Made by a program: the position numbers and the translations under genes. Shown in pieces: positions 1-11,363 of a DNA stretch of 64,000 bases. This DNA is from Kappaphycus alvarezii (Eukaryota > Rhodophyta > Florideophyceae > Gigartinales > Solieriaceae). A model generated the notes under the pieces. The model saw nothing but the letters and a program-made list of their open reading frames with translations, ran no database searches and was not told the origin of the DNA. The stretch is from contig NADL03000740.1 in assembly GCA_002205965.3 (NCBI GenBank), forward strand, positions 558,001 through 622,000, read 5' to 3'. Numbering within the stretch: the first letter of the stretch is position 1; every line of letters begins with the position of its first letter.

Positions 1-842
1 ATTGAACTTCTTGTCTGCAGGAGTTTATGACGATGTGACGTGAGTCATGCGTTTTTTCACCTACTTTGGATGAATTATTAAGATTATTATTTAATTCAAG
101 GCTGAATGCAAGAGCTATGCAAGAAGATGACCGTGAGAAGTGTCTGACACGCGGCAAATTTACTTGAAGCATGCATGGATTATTATCAGGCTAGTAATCC
201 ATTACCTAGCTTTTACAGATCCAGTACTGAGGCTTTTTCTAGAACCTGTTCCGCGATATTGATATTCCAGCGACACTTTCAAGGTTCGGTGCGTACAGGA
301 ATGTATGAAAACGAAACATTTTGTACAATGGTTGGTAGGAACAATAAGGGTGCAAGATCAATGCAGCTTTCCATTCTATTATACACATCAAAGAAAACAG
401 TAATCACTGAAACTATTTTGATCTGTCAATTACGTTAAGAAATATTGATATGTTTATACGTACTGTACCTCTTAAACTTTGAGGATGTATTTAATGAGGA
501 ATGTATTTACTGATATTGATATTCTAGCTTAATATCTCAAATTATTACTGCTGTGAATCATGTTACGTATTCTTGTCATTGCATTGTTGCATTAGCAAGG
601 AACATGCAGCAGATTTTAAGCAGGCTTATTGTGATATCAGTTTAAGTTTTTTTTATAAATAGTCACCATTTTCAATGCGTCTGATAATGCAACTTGCACC
701 GTACTAGTCCCTGATCTAGTCAGTCTAATAGTGGCCGAATACAGACATAAGGACGAATTGTTACAATCAGTCGCCATAGATGACCTTTACAGGATCAGCC
801 GTGGAATAGGTATCATCCAGGTTGGTGCTGGCAACGAAGTCT
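1..842. other. Unassigned DNA
   Basis: I see no recognisable gene here. The only open frame of any size (175-438, plus strand) has no familiar motif and no codon pattern that stands out from its surroundings. The base composition is AT-rich with short poly-T and poly-A runs. Confidence 0.5.
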
Positions 843-884
843 CATGATGTGCTCTCTGATGTTGCCAACAGAGAGCACATCATG
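843..884. repeat. Perfect 16-bp inverted repeat (hairpin)
   Basis: The arm at 843-858 is the exact reverse complement of 869-884, with a 10-base spacer. The arm reads CATGATGTGCTCTCTG. This is much longer than chance pairing in such a short span, and it is followed about 50 bases later by a second hairpin. No coding frame runs through it. It could be a transposon end, a foldback element or a structured RNA; the sequence alone does not decide. Confidence 0.8.
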
Positions 885-932
885 ATAATCGGTTAGATTG
901 CTTGCCCTGGTATCCACAGATAACAGTCTCTG

Positions 933-958
933 GTTCCTCTGAAATCTGTCAGAGGAAC
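933..958. repeat. Second hairpin, 10-bp arms
   Basis: The arm GTTCCTCTGA at 933-942 pairs exactly with 949-958 across a 6-base loop. A few flanking bases (TGG/CTGG) could extend the pairing imperfectly. It lies 50 bases downstream of the 16-bp hairpin at 843-884. Confidence 0.65.
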
Positions 959-1872
959 TGGGGACCAGGACATGGAAATGTGGTCATACGGAAGAACAAC
1001 TCAACAATGAACTGTCAACACTTTTTCCACATCTACTGTTACAACCATCTTAGTGGGAAATAGTGTGAAATTTACCGCAGGTCGGATAAAATATCCATTA
1101 TAATAATCTGAATAATGGTTTATTGAGCCAGTTGGCGAAATACGTAGACCTGGTAACCCTCGTATCTTTTTCGAAGGATCGGAAGGCCAAAAATTACATG
1201 GAAACCAGGCCCGCCCGATAAGGATTGTCACGTTTTGTATTCTGGCATTTGGTGATGGTCATCAAATCCCATCTTGTTTGATCATTATGATGTAATGGGA
1301 ATGTAGAGATCACTGTTATGCAGCCAAATAAGTACAGATCTACCGTTTATTCAATGAATAAATGCGATGAATAGTACTTCTGTCTCTGCAGACCTGATGG
1401 GCTGTACAGAAAGCGCCACATGTACGGATTTTATATACTGTAAAATTGCCTATCAGATCATCTCGGGACACGTCAGTTAGCAGCGCACTGATACATACTT
1501 ATCAATTATGTGCAAAGATCAGTACCAATGGATGATCCTGCATAGTGGCACTTTCTGAGGACACAGGTTTTGAAGCTATTATACAAGATGATGGTAGAAG
1601 TTATCTTACTTATACCTGTAGTCATAAAAATATTTATTACGCAAGATTTGCAAACTTCAGGTCGGAGCAAATTTTGCAATCCATCCATACCATCAGCAGT
1701 GAACACCTTGTTATGTAAGCTCCCCGCCACAACACCCTTCTGGGATCCTGGATCCTGGAAGGAGGATCTTCTTTATTCATCTCTAATTATTCGTGTCGGA
1801 AGAATTACATAATATCATGTCAACACCTATATAAATCATGTTTAGAGGATAAATTACTAATCATCACGCCTA
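959..1872. other. Unassigned DNA
   Basis: There is no recognisable coding frame. The overlapping short frames at 1506-1812 on both strands show no motif. Nothing else stands out. Confidence 0.45.
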
Positions 1873-2022
1873 CGCGTTTTAACCGACGTAGCCAGGAACG
1901 TGACAGTCCGAGCAATGGAGACTTTTGGAAGAGTGAGATCCGTCCTCATACAAAGGCATGCTGCGGCAGCTGTCATATCCAACGCAAAGTGCCTCGTCGC
2001 TGGCCTTGAGCCAGTATTTTAA
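1873..2022 (+). pseudogene. Conserved C-terminal peptide remnant, copy A (family unknown)
   Basis: This is an open frame without a usable ATG that ends in TAA at 2020-2022. Its translation contains VLTDVARN, then RSVLIQRHAAAAVISNA, and ends LEPVF. The same succession of residues, with conservative changes and the same stop position, occurs at 31618-31766. The two copies differ mainly at interchangeable residues (I/M, T/V, S/A), so they look like protein-coding relics and not like a shared non-coding repeat. I do not recognise the family. It may be the last exon of a multicopy gene or the end of a transposon protein. Confidence 0.5.
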
Positions 2023-2580
2023 AGTCACCTGACTCACCGGTCAGACGGTCGGTCTAATCGAAGCATTCCGGACAATAGCCTCATTTGTACTTTAGACAGT
2101 AAATCACCCCAAATATTCCCCCTAATCATCACTCCGGTAAGCAAACGGTTCTGGTCTCTACTTTTCTATTTTTGATAGTAACTATCAAAAATTAGGATTT
2201 GCACCATTGTAACCTTTTCTGTAAGTAAAGATGGACTGACTGTTTGATAAATTAAAGCTATGACCTCTATTCGATCACAGAGCTGAAAATACTTCAAGTT
2301 GGAGAGAATAAGTATAAGTAAGTCAAGCTGTTCGTTTATACATATTATAACACAGAGAGTGCAATTCATCCATAATTTACAGGGGAGAAAGAAGGTGAAG
2401 TAGGGGATACATTTCTGCGCTTGATATTTGAACTTTACCCTTTAAGAATTCTTGGTGGAGAGAGAGGAAAGAACAGGTCACTCATCCTCATTTTCTGCGC
2501 TGATGTAGTATCCTCCAGAGGCACTGGCCGGTGACGCAAAACCGAGCTCCGAGTCTGATATTCAGGATTGTGCAGAGACA
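2023..2580. other. Unassigned DNA
   Basis: I see no recognisable gene. Short frames on the minus strand (2166-2369, 2435-2638) lack motifs. Confidence 0.45.
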
Positions 2581-2583
2581 GAT

Positions 2584-4480
2584 ATGACGGATGATATCGA
2601 CGGCAACTACCTTCCGCCAGGTCTAGAGGAGCAATCATTGCAAACGCTAATAGTTCAGTTGCTGAGGCACAAACACAGAGACAAACTCAGACAAGAGAGA
2701 ACAATAACAGAGAACTTAGCTCTCAAGTGCTCGAAGAAGGAGAAAGTATCGGTACAAATCGCGTCCCAGGAAAAAAGGTGAAGAGACCAATTTACGAAGA
2801 AGAGAAAGTTGGCGGTCGAGGATGTAGCAAGTAAGATCTTTGGCTCAACAAAATGCTGTGACAGAAGAAGTGTTTCAGAAACACTGACGAGCGATTTTGA
2901 AAGCAGAAATCTCTCGAGTTTCGCTTTTGAACCAGTCTGATCGTCGAGCCTTTTTGGAGGGATTGCTCGAGCCGAACTCAAAGCGTTTTCACTTCAATGG
3001 AATTGCAGTGTGCTACAGTTTCTTGGAACAAGCATTCGGTTTTTCAAGGGACATTCAGCATCGGTTAAACAACGCCATATTCGAGGCTTTGACCGCTTCT
3101 AATAGCGGAGAACGACAAAATCACGCAGGCCAAAGAGATGTGGTAATATTTTTCTAGAAAGGCTCGCCGAGAGCACTGCAGACAACATGCCTGATCGAGA
3201 TGAGTTCCCCTCCCGTATTTTCAGAAAGCGAGTATACGAGATGCTAATGGAGGAGCACAAACGTCTCTATCATCATCCGCCACCATCAGAAAGCTACTTT
3301 TATGAGGTTTGGGACAAGTTTTGCCCTAATATAAAGGTCCAGAAAGTGCATCGCTTCACAAAGTGTGAAGAATGCGAAACGCTCCGTGATGCTTTACCTA
3401 AGCCGGGACTGATGAGATGGTAACCGTTCAACTGAAGGAGAGGAGACGACCACACGTGTGCATGGTAGAGGGGAAAGACGGAGTATCAGAAAATGTGAGC
3501 GAGCAGCGCTCTATCCGATAGGTTCTGCTCATTCATCGTAGATGGAGCTGACCAGTCCGCCTTTGGACTGCCGCACTTCACGTTCAACACAAAGGCAACT
3601 ACTGGTCATAGCCTCAAGGTGAAGCTTGTTGGGGTCCTGGAACATGGTCCAACGAAATGTCTTTCACTGTACACTATGACTGATCAGTTCGAAACAGGAG
3701 CTAATCATGTAATTGAGGCTCTTCATCGAACACTTACTGTGAAGACGCCAAATCTCAACTTCCAGACGTGATGTATCTCCAAGTAGATAACTGTACCAGG
3801 GAGAATAAGAATCGTTTTATGTTCTGTTATCTTGAGTCCCTTGTTGCGTGGGGTGTCTTCACTGAGGGTTTTTGCCTCGTTTCTACCGATCGGTCATACG
3901 CATGCCGATATTGACCAGACATTCAGTTGCACATCTCGCGTACGCACTAACGACGCAGTAGCTATTTCAGAGTTGATATGAGAATTACGAAAGTCCTACA
4001 CCCCAGCCATACGTAACTCGGATGTCTTCACGTAGCAAACATTTGGGTTGTGCATACGGGAAAAGTGTATCTCTAACGTTCCTGCTTCTCAAAATACCGA
4101 TACTTCCGCTTTCATAGGATCAATGGGGAACCTAGAAGTGAACGAGACTCATATCGAACAGGATGTTCCGTTCGTGTGGGGTGCAGAGATGAGTGGACAT
4201 CAATCCGTGGGGACATTGGTGAGGTACATGGCGGATTTATTCGATTTACTCCTGATCTTCGACTTACACCGCCTACAAATCTTATAAGCCCACCAGACAA
4301 AGAAAAAGTGATCGAGCGTCTTGAATCAGAGGAGATGGGCATTAACAGCACAGAAAGATGGCTGAACTGCGCGCTCTGGTGAGTGAAGTATACAAAGACG
4401 AGCAGGATCAATTTAATTGGAATCTTTCAGAGACATTGAGTTGAAAGGAAGACACGCTACATGCGTTCTAAAGGACAAGA
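2584..4480 (+). pseudogene. DUF7869-type gene, broken
   Basis: Several plus-strand frames join into one family pattern. The frame at 2897-3157 includes FNGIAVCYSFLEQAFGFS, the usual N-terminal part of these proteins. The frame at 3187-3423 has VHRFTKCEECETL, a two-cysteine knuckle. Near 3540 follows VDGADQSAFGLPHF, near 3765-3830 LQVDNCTRENKNRF, and near 3877 SFLPIGHTHADIDQTF. These are hallmarks of the DUF7869 domain, which is found in large multicopy families in plants, algae, oomycetes and invertebrates and whose function is not known. The reading frame changes at least three times, one change being an apparent extra T near 3870, and no single frame spans the domain, so this copy is probably dead. 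A transposon origin is possible but I see no terminal repeats. Confidence 0.7.
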
Positions 4481-6171
4481 CAAGAAAATGACACCGAAGA
4501 TGAAATCGGTCCGAGAACAGTAGAAGAAGTGGCTCGCTGCGATTTGGAGTACAGCGTAAACGACTTTGTAGCAGTGCGCGGAGAGGTTGTACAAGGAACT
4601 TGCCGTTTTGGATAGGTAAGTGCGCGATGTGCTCAAAAACCAGGAAGGGGTTGTTTTCAAACTACAGGTTCACTGGTTTGAGATGTACAGTAGAGGGGAT
4701 GCGTTCACTGCAAGTATGCACCTTCTCGTTTGCGCAATCGAGGAGGGCTTGGGTGGAAGAAATACATGTGGACACAGTGCTGTGTTCAGTAGACTTACTC
4801 AAAAGAAAAGAATTGGAGAGAGAGCTGGGGCAAGGATTAGGAGGGCGCTTGGTACGTAAAGTTTGAGAACGGATTTCTACTATCTTTTGTGTTTCAATTG
4901 AGATAGAACAACAATACATCTTTGTTTATTACTTAAACTATAGTACCAATGCAGTTCCGTTCTGTTCTATGCCAACTCGTTACCTCTACTACGACAGTGG
5001 GGGGGGGAGTCTTTGGTTATTTATTTGTTGAAAGGTATGTCGGTTGCGACAGTGCGAGTGAGGTACCTTACCTGGAAGGGGGAAAGAATTCAATGTAAAA
5101 GTTTCTTCTAGGTAATTAACTTCGAAATCTGCTTCGACATAGATGTAATATTCGGTTACAGAGCTTTTTGATAAATAAAAATAAAAATAAGTGCTCGACA
5201 TTGCCCTCCAAAGCCTAGGGTACAATCTACAACCATTGTGGCAGGCTAGTGAGGTCAGAGTCTAAGAATTCGGTGCTAACCTTATATTTCAGATGATGTT
5301 CTGGTCATTGAAAAAACAGGTCTTTGCTTAAAACATCTTTCTTTAAATGAACTGATCGGGGGCGATAGCAGCCACCAAAAAAGGCCGCCGCGGAAATTGC
5401 TTGTGCCGATAAGATGCTAATTCAAACGCGCCGACTTCTGCACTTGGCCTCCACTTCCACTTCCTCCGCTCGACTGGCAGTTCATTTCGCTTGCGTTTGA
5501 CACCCTTGGAGACCTACCAGACGAACTGAGAAATTTCTCGAAGAAATGCCATCCGCATCTACAACAGATCCGATGAACTCATGCCAATATTCTGCAAAGA
5601 CTGCGCCAACTCTGAGCGCTCTGATAGGGATAATTGTCCCTGCTGCCAATGTTTCTCGCATGAAAACAGCCCAGGGCGTCCAAACTGCCATGCAGTAATG
5701 TTCTGCAAGCTAGATAAGCGAGGACCCCCTTACCCAGTGAATAAAAGTGTCTTCTTCCCCTCCAGGCACGGGAAGTCAGATACTTTCTGCCATGTAGATG
5801 GGTTGAACATTTATGGTTACCCGAGATGCTGGAGAGTTGAAAAGACTCTCGCTGAATGTTTCATGTCATCGGACCGAAGGCGAGAGCATGGTGCAGGGTC
5901 TAGGTAGCGTGAATACGCTGGTTTCCTTGCCAGTACTGAATATGTTGACGGAGACGATACACGAACTTCATAGCGTTAAGGTGCAGACGGGTGCGAAAGT
6001 CACAGGTTGGAATAGTCACGGAGGCGAGCCAGGGCCGAGGAGTAGAAAATAGAATTGGATACCAGCTGTACTATAACTCGCAGTAAACAAAACCCTGTTT
6101 CTAGCCTGGGAAATATGCCTGTGATGCCCACAGGGATTGGTCTAGTTAGTGAAAAACTAAGAAAGATAAGC
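4481..6171. other. Unassigned DNA with short unrecognised frames
   Basis: Frames at 4600-4866 and 5581-5907 (plus) are the longest. The second begins with a cysteine-rich stretch (FCKDCANSERSDRDNCPCCQC) but then matches nothing I know. A run of nine G occurs near 4999. I cannot support a gene call. Confidence 0.4.
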
Positions 6172-6275
6172 AATGTACTCATTGAATCTTTGGAGTGTAC
6201 ACTGACTGACCGACTATTTAGTTAGGATCTAACTGGATGGTCCACATCGGCCAGGTGCAGTGGAGCGCGAGACAG
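6172..6275 (-). repeat. Inverted copy of the LINE 3' end
   Basis: Read on the minus strand, this segment matches the 3' end of the element that finishes near 8185. Shared blocks include ACTGACTGACCGACTATTTA, GATCTAACTGGATG and GTGCAGTGGA, followed by the terminal TACTCATT. The two segments lie tail-out in opposite orientation and are about 1.9 kb apart. It is either a very short 5'-truncated insertion on the minus strand or one arm of a long inverted repeat with 8085-8185. Confidence 0.7.
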
Positions 6276-6780
6276 GATGGCACTTTTACCAGGATTGGCA
6301 CTTTTATTCACTCGGTAAAGGGGTGTCGCAACAAGCTGGGAAAGTAACAAATAGAAGGTAATTACGGTATGTTAACAGGTTGCCCTGCGGTTGTGAACGA
6401 AGCACCTAGTGAAAAAGGAAAAGGGGTGAAAAACTCCACCGCGAGTGTCTGGAACAACCAGGGCACAAGCGGCTTGAAAAACTCCATCGGAAGCAACGAT
6501 AGAACAGAGCAAACAAGCGACGGCGTAGCTCTCCCAAGTGGACGGTCTTGTTGCGAACCAGGCGACGCGGAGAACGAGATCCCTTGCATAATACGGGGGG
6601 AATACACAGTGAAGTACATTAGTGCTTCTGTACACCGCGCTGGCATCTTCTGCAGATTGATCGGAAACATCGGAGTCAGAAAGTGATGTTATAGTGCGTG
6701 TCATAGTTCCATGGACATTGACTGTCTATATCATACCAATTAAACGGCTGATGAGGAACTGGTCTAAAACTTGGTTTCAT
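6276..6780. other. Unassigned DNA
   Basis: A near-duplicated phrase (aggat-ggcactttta) occurs twice at about 6274-6308. Frames 6369-6686 (plus) and 6372-6704 (minus) overlap each other and show no motif. I do not support either as a gene. Confidence 0.4.
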
Positions 6781-8185
6781 ATGCACCGCCTTTGTGCCTC
6801 GGCCTGCCGCGTTACGCACGCGTTTAAGCTTGCGACCCGCACCACTGTGCTGAACCTGCCGCTGGTTTGACGCCTCGCACGCTCCTCCTACGGATCGCTT
6901 TACGATGTCCCCCTCACGGATTCAGCCTGGTCCCAGGCGTGCCTACCCCTGCGTCATGGTGGTCACGGCTTCACCCTGATCACCCTTTTCTGCATGGCGC
7001 GGTTGCTGCAGCATCATCGCTGCCGCCCCCGCCCGCCTCCGCACCTCCTCCTACACCACGCCCCGAGTCTCGGTCGCTCTCGCCAAACGTTTTCGCGGCG
7101 ACTGCTCGTTTTTCTCTGTCGTTCAAGCCCAATCTCATCTCCTCGCGTTTGTCCGCTGCCTCCACCGTGACCCTTCCTCAACGATCTGGGCCCCTTCGCC
7201 CCTGCCTCGCTTGCTGACTTGCCCGTCAACCTACAAACCCATCTCAATCGGGCACAGCAACAGGCCAGGGCCAAGGAGTTCTGGGAAGATGATCTTTGGA
7301 CGGCGGTCCCCAGCCCTTCTTGTCATGCGACACCACCCGTCGCCGCATACGCGGCCTCGCCTTCCGCAACAGCGCTGCTGCTGCCTTCCTTCTCGCCCAC
7401 CCCACCACTGCCACCAAAGTGTCTGCTGCTCACTGGAGCATCATGCTGCGCCGCCATCTTGGTCTTCCGGTCTACTCGGATTCGTTGCCACTGCAATGTC
7501 ATCACTGCCAGCAAACGCTGGACGTTTACGGTGATCATGCCGCCGACCTCTGTCCCTCGGAGTTTGGACGCGTCATCGTCATAATCCATCCGCAACGCCC
7601 TTGCCCAGCACGTGTTTCGCTCTGCGGGCATGGACTGTGAGATTGAGGTCCGGGATCTTGTCCCTGGCACTGACCTTCGCCCGGCTGATGTTTTTCACCC
7701 TCCCCTCCCCCCATAGGCCCCGGGACTGGCCCATCGCGTGCGACATTGTCATTACCTCGCCGTTCAAGCCGTCCGCTGTTGCCCCTGCGATGCGCGTCGT
7801 TGGAGGAGCTGCTGCCCACGCTCACCGCCTCAAGGATCCAGGCACTGGACCACGCGCTCTCCAGCCGCCTTATCCCCCTTCTGGTAAGCCCTCCGCGACC
7901 CGGGCTTCCGTTACCAGCCTCTTGCTTTTGATTCTCTTAGTGCGCCCTCTCCCGATACCGTCTTGTTTCTGGAACGATTTATTCCGCGGATTGCCAGTCT
8001 GCACCACCCACTGAGCCTATTATTCGTTCGCGCATATATTAACGGATCAGTTGCACTCTATGGTCCTCCGTGGCTATGGCGATCATTTCTCGCGTTCCAC
8101 TGCACGTGGCCGACGTGGATCATCCAGTTAGATCGTAACTAAATAGTCGGTCAGTCGGTGTACCCACTTTATTGAATGAGTAAAT
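6781..8185 (+). mobile_element. 3' part of a non-LTR retrotransposon with restriction-like endonuclease, copy 1
   Basis: The fragments read in order like the end of a reverse transcriptase followed by a DNA-binding and nuclease module. Near 6895-6960 is DSAWSQACLPLRHGG, the thumb-like segment downstream of the RT core. Near 7180-7290 is LPVNLQTHLNRAQQQ. A CCHC knuckle (C-x2-C-x9-H-x4-C, QCHHCQQTLDVYGDHAADLC) lies at 7497-7553. RPADVF at 7678-7692 and IACDIVITSPFK near 7733-7768 fit the R-P-x-D...D pattern of the restriction-like endonuclease found in R2/CRE-type LINEs. The frame changes several times, so no intact protein remains. The 3' end (gaatgagtaaa near 8175-8185) is shared with three other fragments in this window. 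The RT core itself is missing here, consistent with 5' truncation. Confidence 0.7.
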
Positions 8186-9000
8186 TGTTCTTCTACAGTA
8201 CATTGGTCAGCGTAGCATGCGAGGCTGGTGATCGGATTAGATACTCAAAAAATAATAATAGTTAAGCCCTAAGTTGATGATTTCTTCTGAATATTCAGAA
8301 AAAAACAGATGATTTTCATATATTTCGGCAAGTTTTTCTAGGCTCTTAACGCGATCTTCCTAAGAATGTATCTCTAAAACTAGACTGGTTTAGGCACCTT
8401 AAGCAGTGGCATGTCGTATCAAATCCCTAGAGCTAACTGCAGGGTTAAAAAGAAATTAAATTGGAGAGGGTTGTGTCAGTACTGTTCTGCAGCATAGATT
8501 CTGAAATTGAGGAAATGTGTGCTAGTAGATCATAGCATTTACCACTGCAGTGGTCTCGTCGCTTATTACCATGAGTGCGTTTGTTCCTGCGCATGAATTT
8601 ATCCCAGCATTCACTTTTCCGTGAAGTATCGCATTCAGCACCCTGCAGCAGATGTGAATCTAATAGTATGATTCTCCACCCAGCCTGGGGATGAGATAGT
8701 AGCATTTTCCATGGCTCCTCAGGCCTGTAAGCAACAGCTTGCATTTCGTGATCCACACTTTGTGGATCGGGACATATACCACAGAGATGGTATCTCCCAG
8801 CACCCTGCAGCGGGTTTAGAACTAATAACAAGCTTGTTAACCCAGTATCGGGTGAAACAACGTTCAGGAAATCAATTCATCAAATTGTATAGCAAATACA
8901 ATTCGTTAACGTGAGTTTGTAGCTGAATAAGCATACTTATGCTCAGCTGCTCCGAAAGTTCCCGTATCCTGCGTTGTGGGACCATTTAGCTGTTCGTACA
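8186..9000. other. Unassigned DNA
   Basis: A frame of 128 codons at 8445-8831 (minus) and the opposite frame 8711-8914 share the phrase caccctgcagc repeated near 8640 and 8800. No motif supports either frame. Confidence 0.4.
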
Positions 9001-9029
9001 GTGCGCGTGTAGGGTTTCATTTTCACAAC

Positions 9030-9130
9030 AGTACACTGCGTACAGTATACAATTTTTATACAGTGCACTGTATACTGTACTGTACTGTACATTCGACACA
9101 CTGTACACGGGCACACTTTACTGTACATTG
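9030..9130. repeat. (TACTG)n-rich cluster
   Basis: Repeated TACTG and its complement form overlapping GTAC-centred palindromes: tactgtactgtactgtac occurs at about 9073-9090, with further copies on both sides. The same pentanucleotide recurs throughout the window. Confidence 0.75.
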
Positions 9131-9775
9131 AACACACAACACATCAGGCGCGCTGCAAATCCGGCACACTGCATGATTACAGTGCTGAGACCTGCCCCCA
9201 CTTTTTAAGGTTCATCCTGGCTTGATGCCATCGGATCGCATGGGCCGTAAGCGAGGAGCGGTTGAAGCGCATTGTCGAAAGACTTGCTGGGGACGCGATC
9301 CTGGCGACTTGATCCAAAGCGGTACTTGCCGCCTTGATGCTTCAACCGGTCCTACAGGGCGGATAACGGTGATTTCAAGCGGGCGAATATCATGGACGGG
9401 GTGTCGTGGTGCACTGTCTACGGTTCCCAGCCATCTGTCCGGGAAGCTTCCAGCAAGAAGTTGGCTTGACTTTCAAGGTGAACCCGGCTTGTCGTCAGTA
9501 GCCTCCTTGGGACGCCTCGTAGAGATTGCTTGCACCCGTCTCGTGCGTACAGAGGTGTGGAAGGCCGCTTAAATCACGTCTTACTCAGCTAGTCGTTGTG
9601 GGGCCGAGTTTCCGACACCTAGGGACCCTTGCAGTTATGTGAGGGCACCTGGCCTTGTCTCGGTTCGCGTAAGACTGAGGCTGGAGATAAAACCGCGACC
9701 TACCTTCAGGGTCTGTAGGGGCCTGGAGTCCGACTCCGCTCTCGAGAAGTCCAGATCTTCCGTTTCAAGTTGCGA
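9131..9775. other. Unassigned DNA next to a chromovirus
   Basis: The GC-rich frame 9222-9572 (plus, 116 codons) has no recognised motif. By position this could include the 3' untranslated region or LTR of the minus-strand element that starts at 9776, but I did not find the partner repeat on the other side. Confidence 0.4.
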
Positions 9776-10102
9776 TTACATGATTTCCATTCCTCCAGCT
9801 GCCCTATCCTGGTTTCGGTGTTCGTATAGTTTTACCACTGCCTCAGGCAAATCGGTCTCAGGTGTCCAATGAGCTGATGATCGCCCGCTTAATTTCACTT
9901 TGAAGTGCCTTACCTCTTCTCCGGTTTCTTCGTCAGTTCTTATATCCGCGTCGAATACCTTGTCGACCATTCTCAATGTGTCTGGAAATATTCCATCCTT
10001 CGGGTCACCACTTTCGAGTACCTCATCGCTGATCTTTCTGAGGCGATTGGCATGTACGCGTGACTCCTTCTGTCTTATTTGAGACTCAACGAGGTTCCGC
10101 AC
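9776..10102 (-). pseudogene. Integrase C-terminus with chromodomain-like end
   Basis: The last 55 residues of this 108-codon frame read VDKVFDADIRTDEETG, then RHFKVKLSGRSSAHWTPETDLPEAV. The pattern of hydrophobic residues, the FKVK strand and the W-x-P-E-x-(D/N)-L-P helix start match the chromodomain fused to chromovirus integrases, which steers insertion toward marked chromatin. The segment before it is basic and probably belongs to the integrase tail. It is in frame from the first ATG to its stop at 9776, but it is disconnected from the integrase core upstream. Confidence 0.7.
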
Positions 10103-10360
10103 CTTCCGAAGGCGTTCTTTGATGAAATATGGTCCGATCCAAGGCCTGGTAATCTTCTTCCCTTCGCGTCTATTGAGCTCCGCTGACTATTATAGAACCC
10201 GCTCCCCAATATTGAAGTTTTTCGGGTTAACATTCTTGTCATACCCCTTTTTTGCTCGGCCTCTGGCTCTCCTTCCTTACTATAGGAGGTTTTTGTGTCG
10301 CAGATGTAGACTCTGTGCCAGGTTTTCTGGTTCTTCTTGGAAACAGGCCGTGTCAACTTT

Positions 10361-11363
10361 TCACCAGGCTTGGAATGCTTCTATTATTAACATAGATTTG
10401 AACAGAGTCATACTTGTTGCTGCACTAACTCCTGTGTTGTATCGAAAAGACGCTAGCACCCCTTGGTCATCCCAGTCGCTCTGACCTAGGGAGACGAAAC
10501 TGGCGTCTTTCACCAATGTTCGGTTCCAACGTTCCACTGCCCCGTTAGCTTGCGGATGTAAGGGATAGATCTGCATTCGTCAAATTCCTAACTGCTCAGT
10601 TAAGTTTGTCATCACTTCACCGTTAAGTTTGGACCTCCGTCTAACAAGATATGCTCCATTGGTCCAAAAATCGAGATCCAATCTTCAACCAGCACCTGCG
10701 CGATGGTTTCGGCCTTTTCATCCCGGATGGCTCGTGCCCTGAAAAAAGTCTGAATACGTCCACCATCGCCAAGACTTTAAGGTTTCACTTCTTGGCGCGA
10801 GTTTTGATCGTTTGGACATCAAATGATACCGTCTGGAACATCCTTTCTGGAAATACGACCTCTAGGTGAGCTTGATTCCCATGTTGTCTGTCTTCTATTA
10901 CCGTACATGGTAAGCAGTTCTTGATGTGGGTCGCGACATTTTGGGCTACGCGCTTCCACTAAAGTCTTAGCAACAATATGGCTAACGTCTTCCTCAAGTT
11001 GTAGTGCCCGATGAGGGCTGACCCATGTACCCAGTTAAGTACAGTGTTCACCAAGGACCTTGGCACTACTACTGGCAGCTCATCCCTTCCACAGTAACAC
11101 AGTAAGCCAACATCATCGACTAGAAAATTTTTCCTGTCTTTGGCGAACTGATACAAGTTTCCAAACTCCCTCCTTTGTTCGAGACCCATAACCGTATCGC
11201 TCGGCTTTTCTGAAGGGATTGGTACTAAGGGGCTTCTCTGATCTCCATTGGTATCAGTACTGCGATCCCTCAATTTTCGAGAACTGCTGCCAAACTTTCT
11301 TGCACTTCTATGTCTTCCGCTATTTGCAAGAGCATCGTTGGCAGAGCGGCTTGTGGACGGCAT
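10361..11363 (-). pseudogene. Integrase fragments
   Basis: The upstream frame (10959-11363) ends with H-x-SALIGHYNLRKTL, the zinc-finger region that precedes the integrase core, after a segment DDVGLLCYCGRDELPVVVP that is typical of the RNase H-integrase linker. The downstream frame (10361-10576) has YPLHPQANGAVERWNRTL, containing the third catalytic acidic residue (the E in VER). The central DD part between them is in another frame and interrupted. Together they show that an integrase was present and is now broken. Confidence 0.7.

Noticed and set aside
8445..8831. 128-codon minus-strand frame as a gene
   Set aside because: There is no motif, and an overlapping open frame lies on the other strand in the same repeat-containing sequence.
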